From Pedobacter sp. (GTDB lineage: Bacteria > Bacteroidota > Bacteroidia > Sphingobacteriales > Sphingobacteriaceae), in contig SSFR01000008.1 of NCBI GenBank assembly GCA_008015505.1, positions 62,001 through 126,000 on the forward strand: 64,000 nt of DNA, in the 5' to 3' direction. Shown piece after piece: positions 1 to 10,127 of the stretch (positions within the stretch are counted from its first letter, which is position 1; every line of letters begins with the position of its first letter). The notes beneath the pieces were generated by a model. That model saw only the letters and a program-made list of their open reading frames with translations. It searched no databases and had not been told where the DNA came from. Position numbers and translations under genes: made by a program.

Positions 1-1
1 G

Positions 2-1045
2 TATAAACACATCAAACCCTTACTTTTCAAATTTGATCCCGAACAAATTCATGACCTTATTACTAAAGGGTTAAAGCAAATAAATGCCATTGGAGGAGTA
101 AAACATCTCATCAGAAAAAAATTTCAACTAAATGATCCGCGCCTAGAACGCCGACTTCTGGGACTACACTTTAAAAACCCGGTTGGACTAGCTGCGGGAT
201 TTGACAAAAATGCCACTTCAATAGCAGAGTTAGCTCAATTTGGTTTCGGTTTTATCGAGATAGGAACTGTTACCCCCCTACCCCAACCCGGCAATGAAAA
301 ACCCAGGCTATTTCGCCTGCCCTCTGATCAAGCACTAATCAATCGCATGGGATTTAACAACCAAGGAGTAGATGTGGTTGCTGATCGATTAAGTCACATT
401 AAGCGAAATGGATTGATCATTGGTGGGAATATTGGGAAAAACAAGTCTACCCCTAATGAACAGGCAGTTAATGATTACCTCATCTGTTTTAACCGACTAT
501 TTGATGTGGTAGACTATTTTGTAGTCAATGTGAGCTCGCCCAATACCCCGAATTTACGCGACTTGCAAGAAAAAGAGCCACTCAAACATCTCCTCCATAC
601 CTTACAAAGTCACAATAAAAAGAATTCAATTTCCCGGCCCATCCTGTTAAAAATAGCTCCCGATCTTAACCACTCACAACTAGATGATATTATTGAAATT
701 GTACAAGAAACTAAGATTGCAGGAATAATTGCCACCAATACCACCCTTTCTCATCAGGGACTAACTTCACCAAACGATTTAACAACACAGATGGGGGGAT
801 TAAGTGGCCTTCCGCTCAAGAACCGCTCTACAGAAGTCATCCGATATCTTTCCCAGCAATCAAATCACGCTTTTACTATCATTGGGGTGGGTGGTATTCA
901 TTCGCCCGAAGACGCACTCGAAAAATTAGAGGCTGGGGCTTCGCTTATCCAATTGTACACGGGCTTTATTTATGAGGGTCCGGGTTTAGTAAAACGGATC
1001 CTAAAAAAAATACTAAACAACATTTTAGAACAACCCAGCAACTAG
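2..1045 (+). CDS. pyrD: Dihydroorotate dehydrogenase (quinone), class 2; 5' end outside the window
   Basis: Oxidises dihydroorotate to orotate with FMN and quinone in pyrimidine synthesis, at the inner membrane. The frame is open from base 2, well before the first internal ATG at 347, so the gene is cut by the window edge and only a few N-terminal residues are missing. The N-terminal part reads FDPEQIHDL, the membrane-associated helix typical of class 2. Seen further on are the FMN/substrate motifs [17 protein letters not shown] with the class-2 catalytic Ser, LLKIAPD, IATNTT and the C-terminal phosphate-binding GVGGI and QLYTGF. Length and motif order match the family. Confidence 0.96.
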   Translation, partial: YKHIKPLLFKFDPEQIHDLITKGLKQINAIGGVKHLIRKKFQLNDPRLERRLLGLHFKNPVGLAAGFDKNATSIAELAQFGFGFIEIGTVTPLPQPGNEKPRLFRLPSDQALINRMGFNNQGVDVVADRLSHIKRNGLIIGGNIGKNKSTPNEQAVNDYLICFNRLFDVVDYFVVNVSSPNTPNLRDLQEKEPLKHLLHTLQSHNKKNSISRPILLKIAPDLNHSQLDDIIEIVQETKIAGIIATNTTLSHQGLTSPNDLTTQMGGLSGLPLKNRSTEVIRYLSQQSNHAFTIIGVGGIHSPEDALEKLEAGASLIQLYTGFIYEGPGLVKRILKKILNNILEQPSN

Positions 1046-1080
1046 CTGGATACTAGGCGATATAAGCGTATATTTACGTC

Positions 1081-1350
1081 ATGAAAATTCGAGTAACTCT
1101 AACCAGTATCTTATTTCTCTCGATTCTATTTTGCTTCAATAAATCCCATGCGCAGTGTGCCATGTGTACATTAAATGCTGAAAACTCAGTGAAAAAAGGA
1201 AATACCCAAGGCAAAGGACTCAATACGGGTATTTTTTACCTTCTAGCTGCACCTTATCTGGCCGTGATGGGCGTGGGTTTCATTTGGTATAAAAGATACC
1301 GGAGCAGTAACGAAAGGACTTCTATTAAGCCTCCCAATTACCTGAATTAA
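1081..1350 (+). CDS. Small secreted or membrane protein of unknown function
   Basis: Encodes 89 residues. An N-terminal hydrophobic segment (about residues 8-24, ending SHAQ) looks like a signal peptide. It is followed by a CAMC pair of cysteines and a second hydrophobic segment (about 50-68) before a basic tail. This suggests a processed protein with a CxxC motif facing the periplasm and one membrane anchor. It lies 35 bp after pyrD and 39 bp before the DUF983 gene, so the three may be co-transcribed. A CxxC motif could mean metal or redox function, but no known family is recognised with confidence. Confidence 0.75.
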   Translation: MKIRVTLTSILFLSILFCFNKSHAQCAMCTLNAENSVKKGNTQGKGLNTGIFYLLAAPYLAVMGVGFIWYKRYRSSNERTSIKPPNYLN

Positions 1351-1389
1351 CATTTTACTAGCCACTTACACATAACCCTACGAAGTAAT

Positions 1390-1791
1390 ATGTCTGAGAT
1401 CACTAAAAATAAAGCCTTTCTAAAGGCATTATGTCCCCGTTGTCGTCGTGGGCATATTTTTTTGGGCCGAATGTATGGTTTAAAGCCTCAGAAAATGCAT
1501 GAGCGCTGCCCACACTGCTCAATGAAGTTTGAGGTAGAGCCTGGCTATTTTTATGCTGCTATGTATGTCAGCTATGCTTTAAATGTAGCTGAGGGCGTTA
1601 ACCTTGGTATTTTAACTTATTTAATTACTGGCAGTCTCGAATTTGATGATGTATGGCTATACCTGACAACTATCATTGGAGGCTGTTTGCTACTTGCTCC
1701 ATTTAATTTTAGATATTCCAGAGTGGTGCTCTTATACTGGTTGTCTCCTAAAGTTAAATATGATCCGCATTATAACAGTGACAAGGCTTGA
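1390..1791 (+). CDS. DUF983 family zinc-ribbon membrane protein
   Basis: Encodes 133 residues. Two CxxC pairs (CPRCRRG near residue 15 and CPHC near 40) form a zinc ribbon. GYFYAAMYVSYALN follows, a signature of DUF983, and then two hydrophobic helices (about 68-85 and 93-110). The family is a small inner-membrane protein common in Bacteroidota and Proteobacteria, with no established biochemical role. The short C-terminal tail is charged. Confidence 0.85.
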   Translation: MSEITKNKAFLKALCPRCRRGHIFLGRMYGLKPQKMHERCPHCSMKFEVEPGYFYAAMYVSYALNVAEGVNLGILTYLITGSLEFDDVWLYLTTIIGGCLLLAPFNFRYSRVVLLYWLSPKVKYDPHYNSDKA

Positions 1792-2301
1792 TATGGATGG
1801 GTTCTCCGTGCTATTTTCCTCAGATTTTGATACTTTTCATTAATCGCCAATTATAGAGCTTGTTTAGAGTTTATTTGATTTTATTCTTTTGGTTCTTTTT
1901 GGCTGCAATTTCGCCATAGAAGCCCACTATGACTCCAAAATCTGTCTCATTTCGCTCAAAAATAACCTGCAATAATTTCATAAAATAAACTCTAAACAAG
2001 CTCATAAATTCGCTGTCACAAAAACATTGAATTTTGCCTTGTCACTGGGATTACGCAAATCTTGACTAAATAAAAAGAATTAAGGTACTCAATCATTGGA
2101 TTACAATCAATTTGGTTATCTATCAGAGGAACTTTAGACTATCAATCTTTTAAGTACACAGTCCTCCGAAGTTCCCAGAAATAATTATTTAATCGAGCCC
2201 CAGAAGATGGTTTTGAACAGGAGTAGTATAGTCAACAATTTATATCACTCTATACTGATGGGCTTATGTAGAATTTAAAACTACTTCCCACAGTCTTGGT
2301 A
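1792..2301. other. Gene-free stretch holding a MITE-like element
   Basis: No convincing reading frame lies between the DUF983 gene and the fadD promoter. The stretch is AT-rich. Its only clear structure is the inverted-repeat element at 1856-2003; the rest shows nothing recognisable and may include decayed insertion-sequence DNA. Confidence 0.6.
1856..2003. repeat. MITE-like element with 21-bp perfect terminal inverted repeats
   Basis: The left end reads GAGCTTGTTTAGAGTTTAT plus TT (1856-1876), and the right end (1983-2003) is its exact reverse complement over 21 bp. The 148-bp element has no coding frame. ATA precedes the left end (1853-1855) and follows the right end (2004-2006), consistent with a 3-bp target duplication. 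This is the layout of a non-autonomous element mobilised by a transposase encoded elsewhere; IS5-like families make 2-4 bp duplications. The parent family is inferred, not shown. Confidence 0.75.
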
Positions 2302-2332
2302 TTTGTTATTCTTTCAATTACTTATAGATTTG
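2302..2332 (+). promoter_or_regulatory. Bacteroidota-type promoter for fadD
   Basis: TTTG at 2302-2305 and TAGATTTG at 2325-2332 are separated by 19 nt. This matches the Bacteroidota -33/-7 consensus (TTTG, about 19 nt, TAnnTTTG). Transcription would start near 2339, leaving a leader of about 54 nt before the ATG at 2393. Confidence 0.75.
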
Positions 2333-2392
2333 GCTCCATACCTATCGGGAACATAATTCTAACACAAAAAACATCTGTACTAAAAGAACTAT

Positions 2393-4174
2393 ATGACAAC
2401 TATAACGCGCGTTTTTGACCTACTCAAACATATCCAGGACAACTTTCAAAAAGATGATATTATCACCGGAAAACATACCGGGGAATGGATTAAATACTCT
2501 ACCAATCATTTTCTACAGCTAGTCGACCAAACAAGCTGCGGCCTAATCAAGCTGGGCATTAAAAAGGGCGACAAAGTAGCTATCATGTCTCCCAATCGAC
2601 CCGAATGGACCATCTGTGACTTTGCTATCGTCCAATTAGGGGCTGTACAGGTTCCTATGTACCCCACACTAGCTGAAAATGATATCCGCTTCATTCTGAA
2701 AGATGCTGATATCAAAATCGTTTTTGTTAATGACAAAATATTATTTGACAAACTCAATCATATCTTAAAAGACCTCCATCAAGAGCTTCAGCTTTTTCTC
2801 TTTGAAGAAATTTCTGGCCTACCCAATTGGAAAGATATTCTCCAACTTGGTCTAAAAAATAATAAGGCAAACTTACAATCCTATCGAGACCAAGTTAGCC
2901 CAGAAGACCTACTTACCTTGATTTATACTTCTGGAACAACCGGTACTCCAAAAGGGGTGATGCTTAGTCATCATAATCTGGTCTCCAATGTACTTGCCTC
3001 TTCGGAGCTGTTTCCAGAACACTTCTCTAGAGCACTAAGCTTTCTTCCACTATCACACATTTTCGAGCGAATGGTAATCTATCTTTATCTCTATCGAGGG
3101 GCATCCATTTATTTTGCAGAAAATATCGACACCATCGTTGCAGATATGAACGAAGTAAAACCACATGGATTCACTACCGTTCCCCGCCTATTGGAAAAAA
3201 TATACGATCGCATCGTTGCCAAGGGGAAAGAGCTTACGGGGATTAAACGTCATCTCTTCTTTTGGGCATTAAATCTTGGACTTCGATACGAACTAGAAGC
3301 AAAGAATGGCTGGTGGTATGAACTCCAGCTATGGCTAGCCAACAAGCTCGTATTCCCAAAATGGAGGGGGGCATTAGGCGGGAATATCATGGTACTGGTT
3401 TCAGGCGGAGCTGCTTTGCAGCCACGGTTAACACGAGTATTTTGGGCAGCAAAGATCCCAATTCTTGAAGGTTATGGATTAACCGAAACTTCCCCAGTAG
3501 TTGCTGCCAATGGATTGAAAAAAGGAGGTACCAAATTCACCACTGTTGGAAAAGTAATTCAAGGAGTGGAGGTTAAAATTGCCGAAGATGGCGAGATCCT
3601 ATGCAAAGGCCCCAATATAATGAAAGGCTATTACAAGCACCCTAGCCTAACAGCAGAAGCTCTTGACAGCGATGGATTCTTTCACACCGGCGATATTGGC
3701 GAGCTGGTAGATGGTATCTACCTGCGAATTACTGACCGAAAAAAAGAGATATTCAAAACAGCTGGAGGAAAATATATTGCTCCTCAAGCCATAGAAATCA
3801 AGTTTAAGGAATGTAGGTTTATCGAGCAGATTATGGTTTTTGGTGAAAATAGAAAATTTCCCGCTGCACTCATTGTCCCTGCTTTTGAGGCTCTAAAAGG
3901 CTGGTGTGCTGAGAAGAATATTCCCTACACAACCCCTGCCGAAATGATAGAAAACTCTACAGTAATTGATAAATATCAACGGGAGATAGATCGTTATAAT
4001 GAAGGATTTGGGAGGTGGGAACGCATTAAAAAATTCCAACTCTTAGCTCAAGAATGGAGTATTGATGGTGGTGAGCTAACTCCCAAGCTAAGTTTAAAAC
4101 GTAAAGTAATTCTTCAAAAAAATGCAGACCTTGTAGATAAGATTTATCTCGATGCGACGTATGTCAATAGTTAA
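2393..4174 (+). CDS. fadD: Long-chain fatty acid--CoA ligase (AMP-forming)
   Basis: Activates long-chain fatty acids to acyl-CoA through an acyl-adenylate, using ATP and CoA. The 593-residue protein belongs to the AMP-binding (ANL) superfamily. Visible are the phosphate-binding loop YTSGTTGTPKG (about 178-188), the adenine-binding GYGLTET (about 359-365), the ribose-binding Asp in HTGDIGE, and the hinge/catalytic Lys region DRKKEIFKTAGGKYIAPQ. The insert LPLSHIFERM is typical of the long-chain subgroup. The gene has its own consensus promoter and its 3' end overlaps ggt by 23 nt. Confidence 0.93.
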   Translation: MTTITRVFDLLKHIQDNFQKDDIITGKHTGEWIKYSTNHFLQLVDQTSCGLIKLGIKKGDKVAIMSPNRPEWTICDFAIVQLGAVQVPMYPTLAENDIRFILKDADIKIVFVNDKILFDKLNHILKDLHQELQLFLFEEISGLPNWKDILQLGLKNNKANLQSYRDQVSPEDLLTLIYTSGTTGTPKGVMLSHHNLVSNVLASSELFPEHFSRALSFLPLSHIFERMVIYLYLYRGASIYFAENIDTIVADMNEVKPHGFTTVPRLLEKIYDRIVAKGKELTGIKRHLFFWALNLGLRYELEAKNGWWYELQLWLANKLVFPKWRGALGGNIMVLVSGGAALQPRLTRVFWAAKIPILEGYGLTETSPVVAANGLKKGGTKFTTVGKVIQGVEVKIAEDGEILCKGPNIMKGYYKHPSLTAEALDSDGFFHTGDIGELVDGIYLRITDRKKEIFKTAGGKYIAPQAIEIKFKECRFIEQIMVFGENRKFPAALIVPAFEALKGWCAEKNIPYTTPAEMIENSTVIDKYQREIDRYNEGFGRWERIKKFQLLAQEWSIDGGELTPKLSLKRKVILQKNADLVDKIYLDATYVNS

Positions 4175-5891
4175 GAATCATTGGCTGACTTATTATACGA
4201 ATACATTTCGACTAACCGTCTGCTGTATTCTTCTTTTACTGCACTCAGGCTCTTGTGTCAATGGACAGTTAGAACAAGACAATCATACGTATAAAAACGG
4301 GATGGTTGTTTCTGCCCATCCACTAGCATCAAAAGTAGGCCTCGACATCCTAAAAAAAGGCGGGAATGCCATTGATGCTGCTGTAGCTGTTCAATTTGCC
4401 TTGGCTGTTGTATATCCCAATGCAGGTAATATTGGTGGTGGCGGTTTCCTGGTTTATCGTTCTAAAACTGGGGAAACAGCATCACTTGATTACCGCGAAA
4501 AAGCACCGTCAAAGGCAAGCCATGATATGTACCTAGATACACAAGGAAACCCACTTGTGGATAAAAGCCTATATGGTCATTTAGCTGCTGGTGTACCGGG
4601 AAGCGTTGATGGCATGATCCGTGCACACCAACGATATGGCAAATTAAGCTGGGACCAGCTCATTCAGCCCGCTATTAATTTGGCAAAGAATGGTTTTTCA
4701 ATTACAAGTAAACAAGCCTCGGAACTCAACCAGTATGCAAAAGATTTTAAGAGGTATAACCCAGGCAAATCATATCTACAAAAAACCAGCCAATGGACAG
4801 TTGGAGACATTTTAAAACAAAGTGACCTAGCTTACACCCTTGAATTGATTCGTGATCAAGAGCGTGCTGGATTTTATGGTGGTGAAACAGCTGAGCTCAT
4901 CATCGCAGAGATGAAATCAGGTGGAGGACTTATTAGTAAAGAAGATCTTGAAAACTATCAATCCGTTTGGCGAACCCCTATTTCAGCGACCTACAAAGAA
5001 TATACAATTACCACTATGCCCCCACCTTCTAGTGGTGGAGTGGCACTGATCCAACTGTTAAAATCGATTGAGCCCTATCCAGTGAAACGATGGGGGTATA
5101 ATTCCGACTCCACCATCCAACTCATCACAGAGGCAGAACGTAGGGTTTATGCCGATCGAGCCACATATTTAGGAGATCCTGACTTTTACCCTGTCCCACA
5201 AAAGCAATTATTAAACCAAAACTATATCCATTCCCGGATGAATGATTTTAGTTGGAATAATGCTACTCCAAGTTCAACTATCAAAGCTGGCATTCTCCCT
5301 GTCGATGAACGGGAACAGACTACTCATTTCTCAATTGTAGATCGCTGGGGAAATGCCGTTGCCGTTACAACCACCCTCAATGGCTCATATGGGTCCAAAG
5401 TATTTGTAAAAGGTGCTGGCTTCTTATTAAATAATGAAATGGATGATTTCTCTGTAAAACCAGGAGCACCTAATATGTATGGTCTGATAGGTGGAGAGGC
5501 CAATGCCATTGCACCCAATAAACGTATGCTTAGCTCCATGACCCCCTCCATTCTCGCCAAAAATGGGGAATTATTCATGGTGGTTGGCACTCCAGGTGGT
5601 TCAACCATTATTACGTCCGTATTTCAAACAATTATTGATGTCATTGAATTTAATAAGAGCATGCAAAATGCGGTTAATGCCAAACGCTTTCATCACCAAT
5701 GGCTACCTGACGAAATTTTTGTGGAGAAAGGCGCTATTGACAGTCTAACCAAAATCAAGCTCGAGCAAAAAGGGTACAAAATCACCCAGCGTGCCCCAAT
5801 CGGAAGAGTCGATGCCATCTTAAAAAATCAGTGGGGCTACTACGAAGGAGGCGCCGACCCTCGGGGTGATGATACCGCACTAGGGTGGTAA
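4152..5891 (+). CDS. ggt: Gamma-glutamyltranspeptidase / glutathione hydrolase
   Basis: Periplasmic N-terminal nucleophile hydrolase that removes or transfers the gamma-glutamyl group of glutathione. The 579-residue precursor has a hydrophobic N-terminal segment (about residues 20-38) for export. The large-subunit start is typical (MVVSAHPLASKVG, ILKKGGNAIDAAVA). Autocleavage is expected before the Thr in the QTTHFSIVD block, which starts the small subunit and matches the catalytic-Thr region of E. coli Ggt; the GSTI and GGGG-type motifs are also kept. Start is either 4152 or the ATG at 4161; both overlap fadD, suggesting translational coupling. Confidence 0.93.
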   Translation: MRRMSIVKNHWLTYYTNTFRLTVCCILLLLHSGSCVNGQLEQDNHTYKNGMVVSAHPLASKVGLDILKKGGNAIDAAVAVQFALAVVYPNAGNIGGGGFLVYRSKTGETASLDYREKAPSKASHDMYLDTQGNPLVDKSLYGHLAAGVPGSVDGMIRAHQRYGKLSWDQLIQPAINLAKNGFSITSKQASELNQYAKDFKRYNPGKSYLQKTSQWTVGDILKQSDLAYTLELIRDQERAGFYGGETAELIIAEMKSGGGLISKEDLENYQSVWRTPISATYKEYTITTMPPPSSGGVALIQLLKSIEPYPVKRWGYNSDSTIQLITEAERRVYADRATYLGDPDFYPVPQKQLLNQNYIHSRMNDFSWNNATPSSTIKAGILPVDEREQTTHFSIVDRWGNAVAVTTTLNGSYGSKVFVKGAGFLLNNEMDDFSVKPGAPNMYGLIGGEANAIAPNKRMLSSMTPSILAKNGELFMVVGTPGGSTIITSVFQTIIDVIEFNKSMQNAVNAKRFHHQWLPDEIFVEKGAIDSLTKIKLEQKGYKITQRAPIGRVDAILKNQWGYYEGGADPRGDDTALGW

Positions 5892-5913
5892 TTTGCTCAT
5901 GCAATAGCTTTAT

Positions 5914-6615
5914 ATGAAATCCGTTAGAGAATATTTTCAAGATTTTATTGCTTTATTTTTTCCTGAACTATGTGCTGCTTGTGGCATTAATCTGGTAAAA
6001 AATGAATCTAGTCTATGCACTACTTGCATTTTTCAGTTACCCCGTACGCACTTTCAGCTAGGTGCTGAAAATCCTCTTGCTCATGAACTCTGGGGGCGAT
6101 TCCCCTTTATTCATGCTGGAGCTTTCGTTTATTTTCGGAAAGGGAATAACGTTCAGCATATTATCCACCAACTGAAATACAATGGGCGGCACGATAGTGG
6201 CTTTAGAATGGGTGAACTATATGGTTTAGATCTAAAACACGCCCAACAAGGGTGGGATGTCGATTTAATTATCCCTGTCCCAATACACCCAAACAAAAAA
6301 GACCAGCGTGGATACAATCAAAGCGAGTGCATCGCATTAGGCCTTTCATCTGTCCTTAGAATTCCCGTTTCTACAAGCCATTTAATAAAACGGACGCATA
6401 CTTCCTCCCAAACCAAAAAATCAAGGCTTGAACGACAACAAAATCTAAAAGAAAGTTTTATTGTTCAAAATGGAGCCGAGCTCAAAGGTAAACACCTCCT
6501 ACTCATCGATGACGTCCTAACCACAGGTGCTACTTTAGAGGCTTGTGCAAAAGCACTAACCAAACTAGATCAGGTACATATCAGTATTGCCAGTATTGCA
6601 TTGGCCACTGAATAA
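5914..6615 (+). CDS. comF: ComF-family phosphoribosyltransferase-like protein
   Basis: Encodes 233 residues. A four-Cys zinc-finger N-terminus (CAACG, then CTTC) precedes a type I phosphoribosyltransferase fold with the PRPP-binding loop LLLIDDVLTTGAT (about 196-208). ComF proteins support DNA uptake in naturally competent bacteria; in non-competent relatives the role is unclear. The block PVPIHPNKKDQRGYNQSE is the usual ComF signature. It lies 22 nt after ggt and is the last gene of this plus-strand run, convergent with glyA. Confidence 0.88.
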   Translation: MKSVREYFQDFIALFFPELCAACGINLVKNESSLCTTCIFQLPRTHFQLGAENPLAHELWGRFPFIHAGAFVYFRKGNNVQHIIHQLKYNGRHDSGFRMGELYGLDLKHAQQGWDVDLIIPVPIHPNKKDQRGYNQSECIALGLSSVLRIPVSTSHLIKRTHTSSQTKKSRLERQQNLKESFIVQNGAELKGKHLLLIDDVLTTGATLEACAKALTKLDQVHISIASIALATE

Positions 6616-6663
6616 TTTTCTAAAAATGTTCACTTATTTTTAATTGACGAATTTCCAGTAAGA

Positions 6664-7935
6664 TCATTTATATAAAGGATAATTGGTCATCAGCTCATGA
6701 ACTTGATGACGAACTATTTTCAACCCTGCCTCATCATCTGGTTTTGTGATGACCTGGTCAATCAATCCAACAATCTTTTCCATGTCTTCTTCTTTCATGC
6801 CACGGGTAGTAATGGCCGCCGTACCTACACGAAATCCAGAAGTAACAAAGGGAGACTGATCATCAAAAGGAACCATATTCTTGTTGACCGTGATATCCAC
6901 TTTGCCCAAAGCAATCTCTACTGCCTTTCCCGTTCTATTTTTATTACGAAGATCAATCAACATCAAATGATTATCTGTCCCTCCTGAAATAATCTGATAC
7001 CCCCGACTGACAAAGGCATTAGCCATGGCTGCCGCATTTTGTTTCACCCGAATAACATAATTTCTATACTCCTCACTCAAAGCCTCACCAAAAGCAACGG
7101 CCTTAGCAGCAATAATATGCTCCAATGGCCCCCCCTGTGTGCCTGGGAAAACAGCCCCATCTAGCACAGAAGAAATCATCCGTAAATCACCCTTGGGTGT
7201 TCTCAAACCCAGTGTATTTTCAAAATCCTGCCCGATCATCACCATTCCTCCACGTGGGCCTCGCAGTGTTTTATGCGTAGTTGTAGTGACGATATGACAA
7301 TATGGAAATGGATTATTAAGTAAACCTTTAGCAATTAGGCCTGCAGGATGCGCAATATCAGCCAAAACAAGTGCACCTATTTGATCTGCTACACTACGAA
7401 TAAAGGCATAATCCCAATCCCGAGAATAGGCTGACGCACCACAAATAATCAACTTAGGCCTTTCTTTGAGGGCAATTTCTTCTAGCTTTTTATAATCGAC
7501 CCGCCCCGTTTCCCGATCAACACCATAGAAGTAAGGTTGAAAGTATTTGCCTGAGAAATTTACCGGAGAACCATGAGTCAAATGCCCCCCATGAGATAAA
7601 TCAAATCCCAAAATCTTATCCCCAGGCTTGAGCAAAGCTAAAAAAACAGCCACATTCGCTTGAGCACCAGCATGAGGTTGCACATTCGCCCAACTAGCTC
7701 CAAATAACTTTTTAGCCCGATCAATCGCTAAGCTTTCAATCTCATCAATCACCTCACAACCTCCATAATAACGCTTCCCAGGTAAACCCTCCGCATACTT
7801 ATTGGTCAGCACAGAACCAGCAGCCTCCATAACCTGTTTACTTGCAAAGTTTTCCGATGCGATTAGTTCAATACCTGTTTCTTGACGATTTAACTCTTTT
7901 TGGATGAGGTCGAATAGCTGCTGATCTCTGTTCAT
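6664..7935 (-). CDS. glyA: Serine hydroxymethyltransferase
   Basis: PLP enzyme that interconverts serine and glycine with tetrahydrofolate, supplying one-carbon units. The protein is 423 residues from the chosen start MNRDQQLF. An ATG at 7962 would add nine residues, but a consensus -7 element (7960-7967) lies across it, so 7935 is preferred. The PLP-lysine motif [14 protein letters not shown] is intact, as are [10 protein letters not shown] (tetramer/substrate loop), GAQANVAV and the [12 protein letters not shown] block. Standard family length. Confidence 0.96.
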   Translation of the reverse strand: MNRDQQLFDLIQKELNRQETGIELIASENFASKQVMEAAGSVLTNKYAEGLPGKRYYGGCEVIDEIESLAIDRAKKLFGASWANVQPHAGAQANVAVFLALLKPGDKILGFDLSHGGHLTHGSPVNFSGKYFQPYFYGVDRETGRVDYKKLEEIALKERPKLIICGASAYSRDWDYAFIRSVADQIGALVLADIAHPAGLIAKGLLNNPFPYCHIVTTTTHKTLRGPRGGMVMIGQDFENTLGLRTPKGDLRMISSVLDGAVFPGTQGGPLEHIIAAKAVAFGEALSEEYRNYVIRVKQNAAAMANAFVSRGYQIISGGTDNHLMLIDLRNKNRTGKAVEIALGKVDITVNKNMVPFDDQSPFVTSGFRVGTAAITTRGMKEEDMEKIVGLIDQVITKPDDEAGLKIVRHQVHELMTNYPLYK

Positions 7936-7959
7936 TTGGAATAATTTTAAAGTGCCTCC

Positions 7960-7967
7960 CAAAAGTA
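7960..7967 (-). promoter_or_regulatory. Probable -7 promoter element for glyA
   Basis: On the minus strand this reads TACTTTTG, an exact TAnnTTTG. A TTG lies about 22 nt upstream, slightly beyond the usual spacing. The position gives a short leader to the ATG at 7935 and argues against the longer start at 7962. Confidence 0.5.
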
Positions 7968-8061
7968 CAGATTATCCACTTTTAAACGACAAGTACCAAA
8001 CGCCTAATAATATGCATAAAGACGATGAGCTTATTTAGCCCTAGAACATACAAATCAGCAT

Positions 8062-9090
8062 TTAAGTTCCAATGATCCAGGCTACCAGCGCTGGCATCTT
8101 ATTGTATTTGGCCTTCAATCTCACCAAAGAAGAAGCAGCTCCATAAATGACAATGAAGTGCCCTACATACAGTAAGTAAAACCCTTGCAAAGAAGCAATG
8201 GTTCCTAAGAGTGGGGCTGAGATCTGATGAATAAGAAATAGATGGAGTATATAGATTGCCAAACTTGAACGTCCAAGATGAACAAACAAATTATCCCATT
8301 GAAGATAGGAAGACAAGAATAAGATAACCATTGGGAATAAGAGCAAACACATTAACAAACCTGTATGTGCCTCATAAAACACCTCTGCATAGCCTTCTGC
8401 TGCTAAGTACATATTTGGCCTCGGTAACATAATTAGGAGCAGGCCCCCCAAAATCACCATACAAAATGCATGATTAAGGAAAAATTTTCCTTGGAAAAAG
8501 TTTTCATCCTTACTTAAAATGTATAGTTTGCCTATGAGGCTACCAAACAACATCACACCCATCCATGGAAATATTGGGAAATCCCCATTCAATAACCATT
8601 GCCTTACATAAGGATACGAAGCTTGCTCAGTCCACGTACGAAGATTAAAGTCGCTATATTCCCCAATAGGCATATAGCCAAAGTATCCCCGTGCAAATTC
8701 GGCAAAAACACATATGACCAAAATTATAGCATACTGTACATAAATATTTAATCGTAACGCGAGTATCACTAGTGGCATCGAAAAACCAATTAAATACAAC
8801 ACATCAAATGTTTGAAATGGATATATATGATGAATACCTATATCTACACCCACAGCCACAACAACAATAAATAACCCTCGCTTCAAAAAATAACTAAAAG
8901 AATGTTTGTTGTATCCTAGTGCAAGCATAAAACCCGAAATCATTATAAACATCGGTGCAGGCAATGAAAACAAAACACGCATCATAAATGGAAATTCACC
9001 TTGATAAAGGGGGGCAGCATTAGCCAAAATCATCAACATAATAGCCAAACCTCGCATTGTGTCAAACGTTTTATTACGCATTTTTTTCAT
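8062..9090 (-). CDS. Multipass membrane acyltransferase of the HGSNAT/DUF1624 type
   Basis: Encodes 342 residues with about nine to ten membrane helices. The N-terminus KTFDTMRGLAIMLMILANAAP resembles the first helix of heparan-alpha-glucosaminide N-acetyltransferase-like proteins, as do DVLYLIGFS and FPIFPWMGVMLFG. Such proteins transfer acyl groups across the inner membrane to sugars. Acyltransferase-3 proteins share the Arg-Gly start, so the exact family is not certain and the substrate is unknown. The gene stands alone between glyA and scpA, with about 190 bp of upstream sequence before scpA. Confidence 0.7.
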   Translation of the reverse strand: MKKMRNKTFDTMRGLAIMLMILANAAPLYQGEFPFMMRVLFSLPAPMFIMISGFMLALGYNKHSFSYFLKRGLFIVVVAVGVDIGIHHIYPFQTFDVLYLIGFSMPLVILALRLNIYVQYAIILVICVFAEFARGYFGYMPIGEYSDFNLRTWTEQASYPYVRQWLLNGDFPIFPWMGVMLFGSLIGKLYILSKDENFFQGKFFLNHAFCMVILGGLLLIMLPRPNMYLAAEGYAEVFYEAHTGLLMCLLLFPMVILFLSSYLQWDNLFVHLGRSSLAIYILHLFLIHQISAPLLGTIASLQGFYLLYVGHFIVIYGAASSLVRLKAKYNKMPALVAWIIGT

Positions 9091-9208
9091 GGAATTATAT
9101 GAGTAATTGAATCGCTCCTCTTCAATTCGGCAAAAGCGACAGTTGCCCCGCTTTCCTGCTTAAAGGAAGCCTTAGCTTCTACATTATTATGTGAAGACGG
9201 AAGAAATG

Positions 9209-9229
9209 ATAAATTATTGTATAATTTAT
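9209..9229. repeat. Perfect inverted repeat upstream of the acyltransferase gene
   Basis: ATAAATTAT (9209-9217) and its reverse complement (9221-9229) are separated by only TGT. It lies in the gap between scpA and the membrane acyltransferase. It could be an operator or a small AT-rich hairpin; no U-tract supports a terminator. Confidence 0.4.
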
Positions 9230-9281
9230 TCGCCGCAAACACTTCCTGCTATCATACTCAATAGTGAGTCTTTGGCTGGAT

Positions 9282-10031
9282 TCAAGAACGGTTATCTGCA
9301 ATCCAAAAATTATTAAATCCAAGACCAATCTGAATCGATATCAACTCCTGCTGCAACATCTCCAAGATGGCCAAGAAATTGTATACAAAATGAACTTTAT
9401 TCTCTGACTGTGCCAGCAAAGTCTTAAAATCTAATCTCTTATTAATCGCAATGAGCTGCGTAATAACTTTTTTTTGATTTTCAATGGTGTAGGGATATTG
9501 AATAATGGTATGAACAGGCTCATTCTCCCTCAACTCATACCGATTGATTACTTGATGATAAGTCCGCATGAGCTTGTACAAATCCACTGAGGCAAGCTCC
9601 TCAGCAAACACTGCTGTATGGGCAATAAGATTCATGTCATAGCCTATGTTACCCCTTCGCTCTTGCTGAAAGCGTTTATCTTCCAAATCTTTCAAACCTT
9701 CTGAGAGCTGTTTGAACTTTTTGTACTCAATCAGCTTTTGAATAAGGTCTTGCTTGGCATCTAATTCAGATTCTGATTCATTAGCTCCCGGATGAGGCAG
9801 AAGCATTTTGGCTTTGATCCGCATCAGCGTTGCCGCAACAAAAATAAATTCGCTAGCAATATCGATATTCAATACTGTGAGGTGATGAATATAGTCCAAA
9901 AATTCATCCGTTATCTTGGCAATGGCAATCTCATGGATATCTAACTCATCGCGCTCAATAAAGAACAACAACAAGTCGAAAGGGCCTTCAAACTGGGGTA
10001 GTTTGATTTCGAAACTATTTTGAGGTACCAT
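9282..10031 (-). CDS. scpA: Segregation and condensation protein A
   Basis: Kleisin subunit that bridges SMC heads with ScpB during chromosome segregation. The 249-residue protein begins with the family signature (FEIKLPQFEGPFDLLLFFIERDELDIHEI split across residues 7-36) and continues with ITDEFLDYI and FIFVAATLMRIKAKMLLP. The C-terminal winged-helix region, which would contact the SMC head, is present. Neighbours are unrelated, and no scpB is adjacent. Confidence 0.93.
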   Translation of the reverse strand: MVPQNSFEIKLPQFEGPFDLLLFFIERDELDIHEIAIAKITDEFLDYIHHLTVLNIDIASEFIFVAATLMRIKAKMLLPHPGANESESELDAKQDLIQKLIEYKKFKQLSEGLKDLEDKRFQQERRGNIGYDMNLIAHTAVFAEELASVDLYKLMRTYHQVINRYELRENEPVHTIIQYPYTIENQKKVITQLIAINKRLDFKTLLAQSENKVHFVYNFLAILEMLQQELISIQIGLGFNNFWIADNRS

Positions 10032-10127
10032 ATCAAAACAATATGTAGAGATAGCTGATCACGGATCAAAATCGATGGAGCCCTTTGCTCACCACAACAT
10101 AACTGATATACAGATTCTATTCCAACT

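Noticed and set aside
8020-8040. GAGCTTATTTAG near 8027 (and a similar word near 22865) as further MITE copies
   Set aside because: They match only about 9-10 bases of the element end and have no opposite repeat.
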